Positions 53,342 through 62,785 are shown, counted from the first letter of the stretch. The stretch: 64,000 nucleotides of DNA from Methanofollis fontis (GCF_004297185.1 NZ_PGCL01000002.1:554632-618631); one strand, 5' to 3'. Made by a program: numbers and translations. The notes: a model not told the origin generated them from the letters alone.

Positions 53342-54328
53342 TCACCACTGGCTTATGAACGGCTCATACTCTGTATCGCCAATAAGGTGCTTTTCAATCT
53401 TGTACAACTCCATTCGAATGACCTTTCGGTAACTCACCTTCCCTACTCGACGATGGTGGAAAGTAGCGTCAAGATGTTCGTCATACCGTTGAACAAATAG
53501 CCGTTTTGCCTTCTCCGTCATTAATAATCCTTGTGCCGATTCTTCAAAGTCTTCTGGAACGATCTCTTTATTCTGGATCACACTGAAAATCGTCCGGTCA
53601 ACAATTATCGGCTTGAATATCTCCGATACATCAAGATTAAGAGTGAATCTCCGGAAATTTGTCGCATGAAGATATCCAATCCGGGGATCGAGATGTGTCT
53701 TATAAATCTCAGTCAGCAGAGTAGAATACATCAACATATTGCCAAAGCTAATGAGTGAGTTGAGTGGAGTCTTCGGCGGTCGGCGACTCCGACCTGAGTA
53801 AGAGAACCCTTTCCGAGAGAGGATCGGATCAAACGATGAATAATACGCATCGCGGATGTTCCCCTCAATGCCCATCAACCCCTCAATCGTTTTCGTTTTC
53901 GGGATCCCCTCAGCGAAGCCTTTTACATTCTCAATGATCGTCTGAAGTTCATCATGGGACTTCCGGCAATATCCTATTACATGAAGGATATTGCGGGCGG
54001 CACCGGTCACAAACCCCTTCGCAAGATTGATGCGGCGAGCGGGATCAATATAGCATTCAACCTGCTTTACAATGAGATGACCTGAATTTAAGTGTTCACG
54101 AGGATAGTAGGTACCTGTGTAATATCCATAATGATTGAAGAAGTGGATTGCAATCCCATATTTAGTCAGGAATTCGAGGAGCCGTTTGTTCAGTGTGACC
54201 TCCGAAAAAACAAATAAATCACGAATATTCTCAATTGGAAGATGCTTCTTCTCCTCTCCTGTGTCGAGGACAAGGGTATTGTCCTTACGGATTAGCGTCC
54301 CGTTGGTAAAGATGTAGATCGTCTTCAT
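53342..54328 (-). CDS. cas1: CRISPR-associated endonuclease Cas1 (type I-B)
   Basis: A 328-aa integrase subunit. Metal ligands are visible: Glu in MGIEGNIRDAYYSSFD, His in IGYLHATNFRRF and Glu in LDVSEIFKPIIVDR. ATG 54328 overlaps the cas4 stop (ATGA) and fits the family start MKTIYIFTNG. It inserts new spacers at the leader end, with Cas2 and Cas4 for prespacer choice. Confidence 0.96.
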   Translation of the reverse strand: MKTIYIFTNGTLIRKDNTLVLDTGEEKKHLPIENIRDLFVFSEVTLNKRLLEFLTKYGIAIHFFNHYGYYTGTYYPREHLNSGHLIVKQVECYIDPARRINLAKGFVTGAARNILHVIGYCRKSHDELQTIIENVKGFAEGIPKTKTIEGLMGIEGNIRDAYYSSFDPILSRKGFSYSGRSRRPPKTPLNSLISFGNMLMYSTLLTEIYKTHLDPRIGYLHATNFRRFTLNLDVSEIFKPIIVDRTIFSVIQNKEIVPEDFEESAQGLLMTEKAKRLFVQRYDEHLDATFHHRRVGKVSYRKVIRMELYKIEKHLIGDTEYEPFISQW

Positions 54329-54834
54329 GCAAAACAAAACTCCAGAAACGAACAGTGAGAGCAGTATGCAACCTTTTTAGCTGGAGGCGGCGTTTCTAGA
54401 TGCACAAGCGTCTCAATATCTTCAATGATCGAACGAATTTCAGCCTCGTTCTCTGCGGTGAGATCAACGGGAAAACGCTTTCGTTCATCCGGAACAGCAA
54501 TAAGCCCACGGGCAGTGATACCCTGTTCTTTAAGTCGATACAGATAATAGAGGACTTGAAAGAAAGCATGAGGGACCGATTTCGAACTCTTCTTCACCTC
54601 TCCAACAAGGACGTACTCCTCACCCCTCTGAATTAGATCAATTACCCCACCATCGATGGCAATCCGCCGCCTCTCTCTGGTGTATGTTGTTTCGTCTATC
54701 ACACGGCCCATCTCAAGGTAGGGATGATCCTGGCTTGGTTCAATCCTTCTACTGAAAAGACACGCCTGCCGGGGGCAAGCGGTGTACGAATTTACCAGCG
54801 TCCCGGTGATACTGATCGGAGTGGGCATCACCAT
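54325..54834 (-). CDS. cas4: CRISPR-associated exonuclease Cas4
   Basis: A 169-aa RecB-like nuclease. TACPRQACLFSRR has the first cluster cysteine(s), DGGVIDLIQRG the catalytic Asp, VLVGEVKKSSK the E-x-K, FFQVLYYLYRLKEQGI the following helix, and YCSHCSFLEFC the last three cysteines. All catalytic residues are intact, unlike the Cas4-like protein at 32366. Its start overlaps the cas3 stop. It trims prespacers and helps PAM selection. Confidence 0.95.
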   Translation of the reverse strand: MVMPTPISITGTLVNSYTACPRQACLFSRRIEPSQDHPYLEMGRVIDETTYTRERRRIAIDGGVIDLIQRGEEYVLVGEVKKSSKSVPHAFFQVLYYLYRLKEQGITARGLIAVPDERKRFPVDLTAENEAEIRSIIEDIETLVHLETPPPAKKVAYCSHCSFLEFCFA

Positions 54835-57026
54835 TGCACTCCCTCCTCACTTTGTGTTGATAGATGGAGGCCGAGATCTGGGCGGTAATATCGTTCAAGG
54901 TCTTCCCGCTTCACCACATATCTCCCGATGATCATTGGTGGAAGATAATCCGGATCGCCAAAGATGCGAAGGGAGAGGGAGTACGGCGCAAGGTTGCGGA
55001 GGGCCTTTCGACGCTGGGCGTTCCAGGCAAATCTATCTTCATCCTGTTTAGGGGGTTCGCTCTTTTTGACAGCCTCTTCGAACAACATTTCTGCTTTTTT
55101 ATCGGAGAGAACCAGGAAAGGATAATCTCGACCTCTTTTTTCGATCAACCCGAAATCTGCAATACGGTTCCATTCAACCTGTGTAATGGCGCTGATCATT
55201 TCTCTGGACTCGGTATCGGCATTTTGCATCACGGCGGCGAAGTACGCCTGGAGGAATTCATGATACTCGATCTCAGAACACTGATCAGGCAGGAGCGTCA
55301 CCGTTGCGTGGGTTAGTGTCTCTCCGTAGATCCGGGTCGAAAAGAGCTGTTTGTCACGTACGGGCACGACAAACACCTCACATGCCGTTTCCGATTCATA
55401 GTGTCGGTTGCACCGGCCCGCCGCCTGGATGATACTATCGAACGGCCCGATATCGCGGATCACGCGGTTCAAGGAGATATCAACGCCAGCCTCCACGACC
55501 TGCGTTGCGATGCAGAGTCGGCACTTTCCTTCTTTGATCATCTTAACCCGTTCACGCCGATGAGCCGGAAGGACGCGGGAGGATAGATAGACCGGATGGA
55601 GATCCTCCACGGCCATAAAGACGGTCTCGGCCTCCCGAACAGTATTGCAGATGACGAGCAACGAATCCTGGAGTTCGGCCTGCTCCCGGACAAATATCGC
55701 GAATTCCTGCAGATCCATCTCAGGCATCCGGTGTAGCCGCGTCCTGTTCAGTTGCGGCCGGATAACCTCCGCTACAGACCCGATCGCTTTCACTGACGGG
55801 ACAATCGCCGGCAGTGTTGCTGTAGAGAAGATGATAGTTGCCCCGAGTGCCACGAGATGCTCAAGGGTATATCGGACCACACCCCAGTGACGGTATGGAA
55901 TGCTTTGAACCTCATCGAGGATTATAATCGCGTTGCAGAGTCGATGAAAATACGGAACCCGTGAATTGGTAATGATCCCTTCAAGCAGAGAAACAAACGT
56001 CGTGACCACGATCGCGCTGTCCCACGTCTCGTATGCAAGGGAGGCTTCCTGTTCGTCCTCCTCCTCACCCACTACGATGGAGGCCAGGTGGTGGTAGGCA
56101 CTGACGGCATCGCCAAAGATGGCGTCGGCTGTGTCATATGTCTGTTCAATGATATTGATGAAAGGAAGGGCATAGACGATCAACGGTCGGTCGTCCCTTT
56201 TTTCACGAACTCCAGCCGCAATACGGAGGTTCGCAAGGGTCTTCCCGATGCCGGTAGGTGCGGAGAGGGAATAGATGCCAGGGCCATCTATTGAGATTTT
56301 CCTGGCATCATCGTAGAAGAGGTCTCTGAGAGGTGCAAGCCTGCCTTCCCTCTTTAATCCGGCAACATAATCATCGATCGCCGACGAAGAGATCTCGATA
56401 GTCGGGGATTTTTTTTCATGCAGGACCACATCCTCCCGATCGCTTGCGACAAGCGCCGACATGAGCGTCTGCATACGGAAGTACAACCACTCTGAACTGA
56501 TTCCCTCAAAAGCGTACGCGGCGACGAACCCTTCAAGTTCATCGAGCACGGCATCAAGTGAAAACCCTGAGAGGTCAATCCCGATACGTTCACTGACCTC
56601 TTCGATAAACGGCGGATGGATATGGCGCCATTGATCGGCGAGGATCTTCTTTGGCAGTGTCACCAGCGAGTCTGCTATCAGGTCAGAAAAGTACCCGTGG
56701 TGGTTTTTGACAATCGAATAGACAAGGTAGCGTTCTTCATCGGAGAGTCCGGCGATGCCAGTGCAGTAAAAAGCAATGAGTGCTGAAAGCGGCGAGTGCT
56801 GCTTCTCCTGAGGCGAGCGGATCGGGAGCTTGCGAATATATCGCTGGAACGCCGGAGATGCCTTTGCTATATCGTGGCAGAATGCCACGATTCGAACAAT
56901 GGTGTCCTTTTCGTCGACCTTGGATCGCAGCCGATCATATACGCCATCGATGTGATCGATCAGGCGTCGATCCGGGTGCGAGAGGAGATCAGAGGTACTG
57001 AATGGTATGTCCGCCGACACTGACAT
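54828..57026 (-). CDS. cas3: CRISPR-associated helicase-nuclease Cas3
   Basis: About 732 aa. The HD nuclease is N-terminal: LIDHIDGVYDRL (His), VAFCHDIAKASPAF (HD) and VKNHHGYFSD. The helicase has Walker A LSAPTGIGKTLANL, the D-E-V-Q box IIILDEVQSIPYRHWG, FSTATLPA and QAAGRCNRHYES. It degrades target DNA after Cascade binding. The start at ATG 57026 (MSVSADIPF) is chosen, 38 nt inside the end of cas5; ATGs at 57035 and 57059 are possible. Confidence 0.95.
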   Translation of the reverse strand: MSVSADIPFSTSDLLSHPDRRLIDHIDGVYDRLRSKVDEKDTIVRIVAFCHDIAKASPAFQRYIRKLPIRSPQEKQHSPLSALIAFYCTGIAGLSDEERYLVYSIVKNHHGYFSDLIADSLVTLPKKILADQWRHIHPPFIEEVSERIGIDLSGFSLDAVLDELEGFVAAYAFEGISSEWLYFRMQTLMSALVASDREDVVLHEKKSPTIEISSSAIDDYVAGLKREGRLAPLRDLFYDDARKISIDGPGIYSLSAPTGIGKTLANLRIAAGVREKRDDRPLIVYALPFINIIEQTYDTADAIFGDAVSAYHHLASIVVGEEEDEQEASLAYETWDSAIVVTTFVSLLEGIITNSRVPYFHRLCNAIIILDEVQSIPYRHWGVVRYTLEHLVALGATIIFSTATLPAIVPSVKAIGSVAEVIRPQLNRTRLHRMPEMDLQEFAIFVREQAELQDSLLVICNTVREAETVFMAVEDLHPVYLSSRVLPAHRRERVKMIKEGKCRLCIATQVVEAGVDISLNRVIRDIGPFDSIIQAAGRCNRHYESETACEVFVVPVRDKQLFSTRIYGETLTHATVTLLPDQCSEIEYHEFLQAYFAAVMQNADTESREMISAITQVEWNRIADFGLIEKRGRDYPFLVLSDKKAEMLFEEAVKKSEPPKQDEDRFAWNAQRRKALRNLAPYSLSLRIFGDPDYLPPMIIGRYVVKREDLERYYRPDLGLHLSTQSEEGVQW

Positions 57027-57669
57027 ACGCCTCATTTGTGGTCTTAATCGGCTGTGCATCCCTTCGGACTACATAGGTTGCATAGTCCCCCGGTGCCCTA
57101 GTTGCGTCAATAGACCGGGCCGCCCTTTCAGTAAGGTACGTTACACCGGGTTCGAGAGGGACCGTAGTCAGGTCACCATGGACGACACTCTCGACATTCT
57201 GACCTGCGCCTTCTTCAGCAAATTCACCAACGTATGAGAACGCGCCGATACATTCGGTAATCCCCATGTACGGCGTGAATACAGCCTCATGCCGTTGAAG
57301 TTGATGGGAGAGTTGCTCAAAATGCGGCCCTGAACCCTTTACAAAGATGCGGTAGCGCGGGTCCCGCAGGAACTCCATCACGATCTGTATGCGAGCTGCA
57401 CGGCTCGAAGTGCTTGTGTAATTGATCGTCTCTCGCATACGCCGTATCGGGGCCCGAACAATCACCGCCATCTCCCATGTGCCGACCGATGCGCACAGCA
57501 CGGCACGGTCACGTTTTTCGATACCCAGCATGCCACCAACCAGCCCGATCAAGGCGGGTCGGGGGGGAAAAGAGAAGGTGTTCGAGGTGGTTGTGGTGTA
57601 ATGCTTCCGGAAATGGGCATAGGGCCCCCAGAGGTCAAAGACCAGCACCTTCTCCGGCGACATCGTCAT
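56989..57669 (-). CDS. cas5: Cascade subunit Cas5 (type I-B)
   Basis: A 226-aa RAMP protein. FDLWGPYAHFRKHYTTTTS and NTFSFPPRPALIGLVGGMLG are the diagnostic N-terminal segment of Cas5b, and the glycine-rich turn follows. It caps the 5' handle of the crRNA in Cascade. It begins 3 nt after the cas7 stop. Confidence 0.93.
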   Translation of the reverse strand: MTMSPEKVLVFDLWGPYAHFRKHYTTTTSNTFSFPPRPALIGLVGGMLGIEKRDRAVLCASVGTWEMAVIVRAPIRRMRETINYTSTSSRAARIQIVMEFLRDPRYRIFVKGSGPHFEQLSHQLQRHEAVFTPYMGITECIGAFSYVGEFAEEGAGQNVESVVHGDLTTVPLEPGVTYLTERAARSIDATRAPGDYATYVVRRDAQPIKTTNEAYVSVGGHTIQYL

Positions 57670-57672
57670 TAT

Positions 57673-58653
57673 TCAGGCCTCTGGGGTTTCATTCTTGGCG
57701 ATGCCCGCATCCTTCTCTCCCTTTTCTTGCTCGGAGGAGAGATCGCTTTTCTTATCGATGAGTTCTTCAACGGTGATTTTCTCATTCTCCATTATTTCTA
57801 CAAATTCGGCCGCTGATTGAATCCTTTTATCGTACCTGTATTCAATCCGCTCTATCTGGTCTTTCGCCCCGACGAGCGTGGCTGCCAGTCCATCGAAGTT
57901 CAACGTCAGTTCGGCAATGGAGCGGACATCCTCCTCGGGCATCGCGACGCTGATGGTGATCCCGGCGTCAAGTTCCCCGATGTGATAGTTGCCTTCCTTG
58001 TAGACTACGTTGAGGAGGAAGCGGGGGAGTTGTTCCATCTTCGAACGGGTGATCAGGTTCCGCGTACCGTTCCATATTCCGTCGAGGAGGGCGTCGCGGT
58101 CTTCGTCGGACATTCCTGTTGCCTTTGCGGCGTTCTGGTTAATAATGCCGTAAAATGCAATGAGACCGTACGGGATCATGTGGTCGTCCCGGAAACTCCG
58201 TTGTTTATCCTTTTCATCTGAGGCAAACGCCGCCGTCCCCTGCATATAGACCGGACGCGTCTTGTTAAGGGTGCGCCCAAACCGGAACTGGACCGGTCCG
58301 GTGAGAGAAGACTCCGACGTACCCCTTCCTTCCGCAGGGATCACGACACCGAAGAGACGGACATCGATGCATTTGCTTACCGCATCCTCGACACTCGTAA
58401 TCTGAAGTTCTTCTGCTCGTTTTTTAGGGGTGACCGGGTCTCCGCTGACCCAGAGGATCTGGCCCTTGACATCCTGAAGATAGTCCCGAACCGTCCTCTT
58501 GAGGCGCACGTCCGTAACGATCGCTACCGACCGTTCCTCGTCGAAACGCGGCCGGTTTTCATCCATCGGATCGCCATTCGGGTTGCCCCACTTGATATCG
58601 TAGAGAAATATCAGTTCACTGCGGTTTTTGATCGTTTCCGTTTTCGTTTCCAT
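57673..58653 (-). CDS. cas7: Cascade backbone subunit Cas7 (Csh2-like)
   Basis: A 326-aa RAMP subunit. ELIFLYDIKWGNPNGDPMDE is the typical start of type I-B Cas7, followed by VTDVRLKRTVRDYLQ, DVRLFGVVIPAEG and SSLTGPVQFRFGRT. Several copies line the crRNA in Cascade. ATG 58653 follows AAGGAGG by six nt, a strong ribosome site. The start lies 38 nt inside the end of cas8b. Confidence 0.95.
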   Translation of the reverse strand: METKTETIKNRSELIFLYDIKWGNPNGDPMDENRPRFDEERSVAIVTDVRLKRTVRDYLQDVKGQILWVSGDPVTPKKRAEELQITSVEDAVSKCIDVRLFGVVIPAEGRGTSESSLTGPVQFRFGRTLNKTRPVYMQGTAAFASDEKDKQRSFRDDHMIPYGLIAFYGIINQNAAKATGMSDEDRDALLDGIWNGTRNLITRSKMEQLPRFLLNVVYKEGNYHIGELDAGITISVAMPEEDVRSIAELTLNFDGLAATLVGAKDQIERIEYRYDKRIQSAAEFVEIMENEKITVEELIDKKSDLSSEQEKGEKDAGIAKNETPEA

Positions 58654-60316
58654 TTGAATCCTCCTTTTTGAAATAATATGTTCGATACAGCCCCATCCCG
58701 AGGGTGAAGACAAAGTTCATCTCATCGATCGATGCCCTCCAGTCCCCGGCATTGAGGAATGCCTGCGAGGCCTTCTCGTGAAGGCTGGCGACGTCGTCAT
58801 CATACTCCTGATACTGATGAAACTTGAGGACCAGTTCCGGCATGAGGCCGAGAAAATCCTTCTGCTCCATCCTGAGCCCGCGGAGTTTCTTCAGGAACGG
58901 CATGTTGCCGGATTCCTTCCGTCCTCTCTGGTGCTCCAGGAGGGCGCCGGTCATGACCCCCTCAAAAAACAGCGCCTTTTTCCATTCTTCGTTCAAAATA
59001 CTCGTGTGTGATGGTTCCATAGCAGTTTCACCTCTGATAACTCCGATCAACATGAGGTAAAGGTACATCGCGCCAGATTTCCAGATTGACTGACGAAAAT
59101 CATCCCAGGACTTGGATTCATACAGTTCACCTCGAAGACGTTGCATGGTGTAGCCGTGAAAAACTGAGGAGTCGATCCGGTCGCCTGTATAGACTGCACC
59201 GACCGCTTCCAGGAATGGCTTATACCCTTTGAATTTTTTCCCGGGCTTGCCAAAGAGCCAGAAGAGCGTCCCGATCCCAGGGGCGAATGTCCAAGTAAAT
59301 GGTTTTTCCTCCTGAACCGCTGCTGCGGATCTGGCAAGCAGGGAGAGCCGCGTCGGTGACACTTCAGTCACCTGCAGGACAATTTTCTCCGCATTTTGAG
59401 ACTTCTGAATAAACACAAAATCGTAATGCGCCTGCTGTTCGGCGAGGATGCGCTGGATAAGACGTTCGGCCTGGGCGAAATTTTTGAAAAACGCTAAATC
59501 TTTTTCTTCAACCGCACGGGCGAGGATGTTCTCGATCACTTTCTTTGCCCGTTCCTCCCCCACCTCGGGAATGATCCAAAGAGTAAGTTTTCCGGGAATT
59601 GAAAAACTGAGGGACTTTTCAATCACCTGTCGTCCCCGAGAGAGATCGGTGAAACACTCGGGGCAGAGGGAGTACGCCCTCCAGAGGTTCTTTTTAGACA
59701 TATCCGGGACGAAACCAAGTTTATCGAGGGTAGCACATTTGAGAACTTTATCAATTTTTGGGTCTGGAGGGCAGCGTGCATTGCATATGCAGCAGACCGC
59801 AGAGGCATCCTTCTGATCGGAGGATCCCTCTATGTTTCTGAGGAACGTATCCCTAATGAATGGCACATCGTACGGGAACTTCCCATCCAGCCGTACGGTC
59901 AGGAGGGACATTTTCCGTTCCTCTTTTGGAGTGGCAAGCAGTTGTTCCGCAAGGGCATCTCGGGACCGAACAAGTGCTTGTTCGAGGGGAGTGCCTTCAA
60001 AAAACCGAATCAGTTTGTCCAGACGTTCTTCGTCATCCTCAACAATAATCCCCTTCTTCTTCTTGGGAGGGTTTCCAGAAAGCAGTATGGAAGGACCGGG
60101 TGAAGTCTTAAAATTCCCTTTTTTATGCTTATATAAGAACATCCGGGGCTGATCGATGTAGCGATCCCCAACACTAAACCGCGGCGCAGGGTCGTTGGGG
60201 CCTGCCAGATCGATCGCATACCATTTTGTTACGTTGTCTGACAGTTGACTAACGTACGACGTGATCGGATCCTGTTCCCTACAGGCTTTCCCGATCGTCG
60301 CCAGTTTCTGGAGCAT
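58616..60316 (-). CDS. cas8b: Cascade large subunit Cas8b (Csh1-like)
   Basis: A 566-aa protein of the TM1802/Csh1 type. A zinc-finger-like set is visible in VCCICNARCPPD with SLCPECFTDLSRG further on. The N-terminal FLYKHKKGNFKTSPGP and the GKFPYDVPFIRDTFL stretch fit the family. It recognises the PAM and recruits Cas3. The start at 60316 lies 38 nt within cas6. A small-subunit gene (cas11) is not separately annotated but can be produced from inside cas8b in type I-B systems. Confidence 0.92.
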   Translation of the reverse strand: MLQKLATIGKACREQDPITSYVSQLSDNVTKWYAIDLAGPNDPAPRFSVGDRYIDQPRMFLYKHKKGNFKTSPGPSILLSGNPPKKKKGIIVEDDEERLDKLIRFFEGTPLEQALVRSRDALAEQLLATPKEERKMSLLTVRLDGKFPYDVPFIRDTFLRNIEGSSDQKDASAVCCICNARCPPDPKIDKVLKCATLDKLGFVPDMSKKNLWRAYSLCPECFTDLSRGRQVIEKSLSFSIPGKLTLWIIPEVGEERAKKVIENILARAVEEKDLAFFKNFAQAERLIQRILAEQQAHYDFVFIQKSQNAEKIVLQVTEVSPTRLSLLARSAAAVQEEKPFTWTFAPGIGTLFWLFGKPGKKFKGYKPFLEAVGAVYTGDRIDSSVFHGYTMQRLRGELYESKSWDDFRQSIWKSGAMYLYLMLIGVIRGETAMEPSHTSILNEEWKKALFFEGVMTGALLEHQRGRKESGNMPFLKKLRGLRMEQKDFLGLMPELVLKFHQYQEYDDDVASLHEKASQAFLNAGDWRASIDEMNFVFTLGMGLYRTYYFKKEDSNGNENGNDQKPQ

Positions 60317-61088
60317 TGGTCAGACCCACCACCTGGTCAATGGGGCGTGGGTTGTCATCGACTGCAAAACATCCGAAGCCCTGAGAATTTTTACCACCAA
60401 AACCCGCATCATAGGCAAAACGGAGCATTTCTGGATCGCCGTGAACGTGATATCGCCCGATCCATCCTTTTATCACTCCGCCTTTATATAGTATTACCTT
60501 TTGTAATTCTGGCCGCATCTCTGTCAGGGGTTTTAGAGCGAAATCAGATGAAACAGGTTCTCGCTTGTAAAAAGAAACGAATTTCTTTCGCAAATTGTTG
60601 TGGATTAGCTCAGCAAACTCGTCTTGCCAGGGGTTGAGGTAATATCGGAATTTACGTCGCTCGTTTTCAAGAGTGGTGTACATCACCATCGGGGACAACA
60701 TTCGGACAGTGTGATCGGTACCGAATGCAGGAGGTTGTTCGACCTGAAAATCCGTGACCATGAGTTCGTTTCCATGGAGAGTAACCATACCACGTTCGAA
60801 GATGTACTTCGCGATCTCCTGGATGAGGTTGTCGAAGGGGGACGACAAATGAAGGGTAACAGGGGAGGTGAACTGGAATCTGTTGCCAATATGGACAACT
60901 GGTCCGATGAGGCGTGAGAAGGTGAACATCTTGAACGACCTCTTCTCATAAATGAAACCGGTGTCGTGCACCAGAGACTGCAAAGCAGGATCGTTGATTG
61001 CTCCGTAAATCAGCGACTGGATTCCGTAGTTATAGTGAGTAGGAAGTATGAGTGGGCGATCAGTGGATAGAGTGAGAATAATTCTCAT
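60279..61088 (-). CDS. cas6: CRISPR pre-crRNA endoribonuclease Cas6
   Basis: A 269-aa RAMP nuclease. The N-terminal RIILTLSTDRPLILPTHYNY includes a His-containing segment, as in archaeal Cas6, and the C-terminal FAYDAGFGGKNSQGFGCF is the glycine-rich signature. It cuts the repeat to release crRNAs with the 8-nt handle. It is the first gene of the operon, downstream of an 18-bp palindrome. Confidence 0.95.
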   Translation of the reverse strand: MRIILTLSTDRPLILPTHYNYGIQSLIYGAINDPALQSLVHDTGFIYEKRSFKMFTFSRLIGPVVHIGNRFQFTSPVTLHLSSPFDNLIQEIAKYIFERGMVTLHGNELMVTDFQVEQPPAFGTDHTVRMLSPMVMYTTLENERRKFRYYLNPWQDEFAELIHNNLRKKFVSFYKREPVSSDFALKPLTEMRPELQKVILYKGGVIKGWIGRYHVHGDPEMLRFAYDAGFGGKNSQGFGCFAVDDNPRPIDQVVGLTNAPETGDDRESL

Positions 61089-61133
61089 GATATGTTGATG
61101 ATCAGTTTTTGCCCTTGATAATCTGACCGATTT

Positions 61134-61160
61134 ATCTGAATGTGTTCAGATGCTATAATT
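61134..61160 (-). promoter_or_regulatory. cas operon promoter with an 18-bp palindrome
   Basis: ATCTGAA-TGTG-TTCAGAT (61134-61151) is a perfect 7-bp inverted repeat. On the minus strand the box A-like AATTATAG (61154-61160) lies just upstream. The start would fall near 61131, so the palindrome sits between TATA and start, 46 bp before the cas6 ATG. The half-site TTCAGA also occurs in the CRISPR repeat (GTTCAGAG). Confidence 0.5.
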
Positions 61161-61352
61161 AACACGAGTAATTCATAAAACACAACTAGGCCAATCATTC
61201 TCATCGGAGAATTATAGTTTTTTCACAAATCGTTTGACTCATTCCTCCTCTCAGGATATCATCACCATCAGTGAAACTACGAAATGATAATGTGGTTCTG
61301 GTCTTTCAGGCACATAAATCACAGATGCAAAAAAGAGACATTTCACCTTCAT

Positions 61353-61511
61353 TCACCCCCCATACCCTCTCTCCTCCTCCGCCACGCCGGCGCCCCGCAC
61401 CGGCACCACGGTCTCGCAGACCTCCCCGACCTCGGCGAAGATCCGGCGGACGGCCGTGGTCTTGCCGGCGCCCCGCACCCCCCGGAGGATAGTGTTGAGG
61501 GGGGTGATGTG
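61353..61511 (-). pseudogene. Remnant of a P-loop ATPase
   Basis: A short frame between stops reads ITPLNTILRGVRGAGKTTAV, then RRIFAEVGEVCETVVPVRG, and ends at TGA (61353-61355). GVRGAGKTT is a Walker A. Only about 50 codons remain and no ATG precedes it, so this is probably the broken start of an ATPase. GC is high, like the element core left of the CRISPR locus. Confidence 0.45.
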
Positions 61512-61649
61512 TCATGCGTGATGGGTGGCGGTCGCGGTATATAGGGGTGCGGCGCGTGTGGGGCGAAAGTTGAAAGTGGGGGGATGGGGCTCACCGTGAT
61601 AATGCGTGATCAGTGCGTGATGGTGCCCGGGGCAAAGAGGGGGAACCCC

Positions 61650-61892
61650 TCACCCCCACCCCATCATCTGCAGCACGATCGCCACCGCTCCCCCCACCAC
61701 TCCCCCCGCCCCGGCGGCGATCTGCCTATCCCGCCTCGATTCCCCCACCGTCTCGCTCTGCCAGCCCTCGAGGGAGCGGAGGCGCTCCTCGGTCCGGTCG
61801 CCCTGCTCCTCCATCCGTGCAAGCGTCCGGCAGATCCATTTCACGTCCCGGGCGGTCTCGGCCACCACCTCCCGGGTGCTCTGCTCCTCCAT
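61650..61892 (-). CDS. XhlA/holin-like small protein with coiled coil and membrane helix
   Basis: An 80-aa protein. A long charged helix (DVKWICRTLARMEEQGDRTE, then ERLRSLEGWQ) is followed by a C-terminal membrane segment (AAGAGGVVGGAVAIVLQMMG). This layout resembles the XhlA family of phage-encoded membrane proteins. It is divergent from the gene at 61992 across a palindrome. A virus- or plasmid-derived origin is likely. Confidence 0.6.
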   Translation of the reverse strand: MEEQSTREVVAETARDVKWICRTLARMEEQGDRTEERLRSLEGWQSETVGESRRDRQIAAGAGGVVGGAVAIVLQMMGWG

Positions 61893-61920
61893 GCTCGATA
61901 CAGTGTTGATAAGGCAGATT

Positions 61921-61941
61921 AATATTACTTATAGTAATATT
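61921..61941. promoter_or_regulatory. 21-bp palindrome between divergent element genes
   Basis: AATATTAC (61921-61928) and GTAATATT (61934-61941) form a perfect 8-bp inverted repeat around TTATA. It lies in the only AT-rich spot of the region, 29 bp from one start codon and 51 bp from the other. It may combine the promoters and an operator. Confidence 0.5.
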
Positions 61942-61991
61942 GTGGTGTGCCGGTCATGCACCCGGGAGCATGCTGGCAGGAGTACCAAACC

Positions 61992-62495
61992 ATGGCAGAC
62001 TTTGTCGAGACCAGCAACACCAAGACCGCCGTCCGGCAGATCCCGGCCGCAATCGCCGATATTGCGACCTTCGAGGGGATCATCGCCGACGTGATCGCCA
62101 CCAACCCCTGGGGGTGCGTGGAGTATGTGCAGGGTGGGTCCACCCACCCGGGCGTTGAGCGCAACCGCCAGTCCTACACCGTTCGGGTGAACTATGAGGA
62201 CGGCGAGGGCAGCGTCGTCGGGTCGGTGAGCGCAAAGGCCCCGGACATGTCCGGGTTCAACGCCGCCGCCACCGAACTCGCCGCCAATGCCGCCCTTGAG
62301 GCGGCCATGGGCGGGGACGCCGTCCGGAACCCGGACGCCGACGCCTTCAGCTGCCAGCTGAAGTGCCATGACGCCAACGGGGAGACCTACTACGTCACCT
62401 TCGCCCGCGAGAGCGTGCGGATCACCTCGTATGAGGACGACGCCATTCTCGCCACCGTCGAGACCTGGGCGGACGGGGTCGCGGCCCTGAACTGA
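61992..62495 (+). CDS. Uncharacterised 167-aa protein
   Basis: A 167-aa acidic soluble protein. TAVRQIPAAIADIATFEGII suggests an N-terminal helix, and ERNRQSYTVRVNYEDGEGSV with GETYYVTFARESVRITSYED suggests beta strands. Tryptophan- and glycine-containing NPWGCVEYVQGGS lies between. ATG 61992 is chosen because the conserved-looking part starts there; no strong ribosome site is seen. It probably belongs to the mobile element. Function unknown. Confidence 0.62.
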   Translation: MADFVETSNTKTAVRQIPAAIADIATFEGIIADVIATNPWGCVEYVQGGSTHPGVERNRQSYTVRVNYEDGEGSVVGSVSAKAPDMSGFNAAATELAANAALEAAMGGDAVRNPDADAFSCQLKCHDANGETYYVTFARESVRITSYEDDAILATVETWADGVAALN

Positions 62496-62785
62496 GGGGG
62501 ATCTTTCCCCTTCTTCTCCTGTGCGGCAATCTCACTAATTTTGGCGTATTTTGCGATTTTAAGCGTTTAGATCTCGATAGTTGGGGCTGTTTTTCGGATC
62601 CGGGCGTTCTGGGGGTATTTTTGGGATTTGAGGAGAAATGGCGCCGTTTCATCTGGAGTTCTGGGGGTGCGGAAGCGTGATCAGGAGCGATGGGTCGGAA
62701 TGGTGGGGAGAGGGGACGAAAAGGGCGGGAAAACGGGCGGAAATCGGTGCGAATTGGGCCGAAATCTGGAAGGGTGTGTCCGGTC

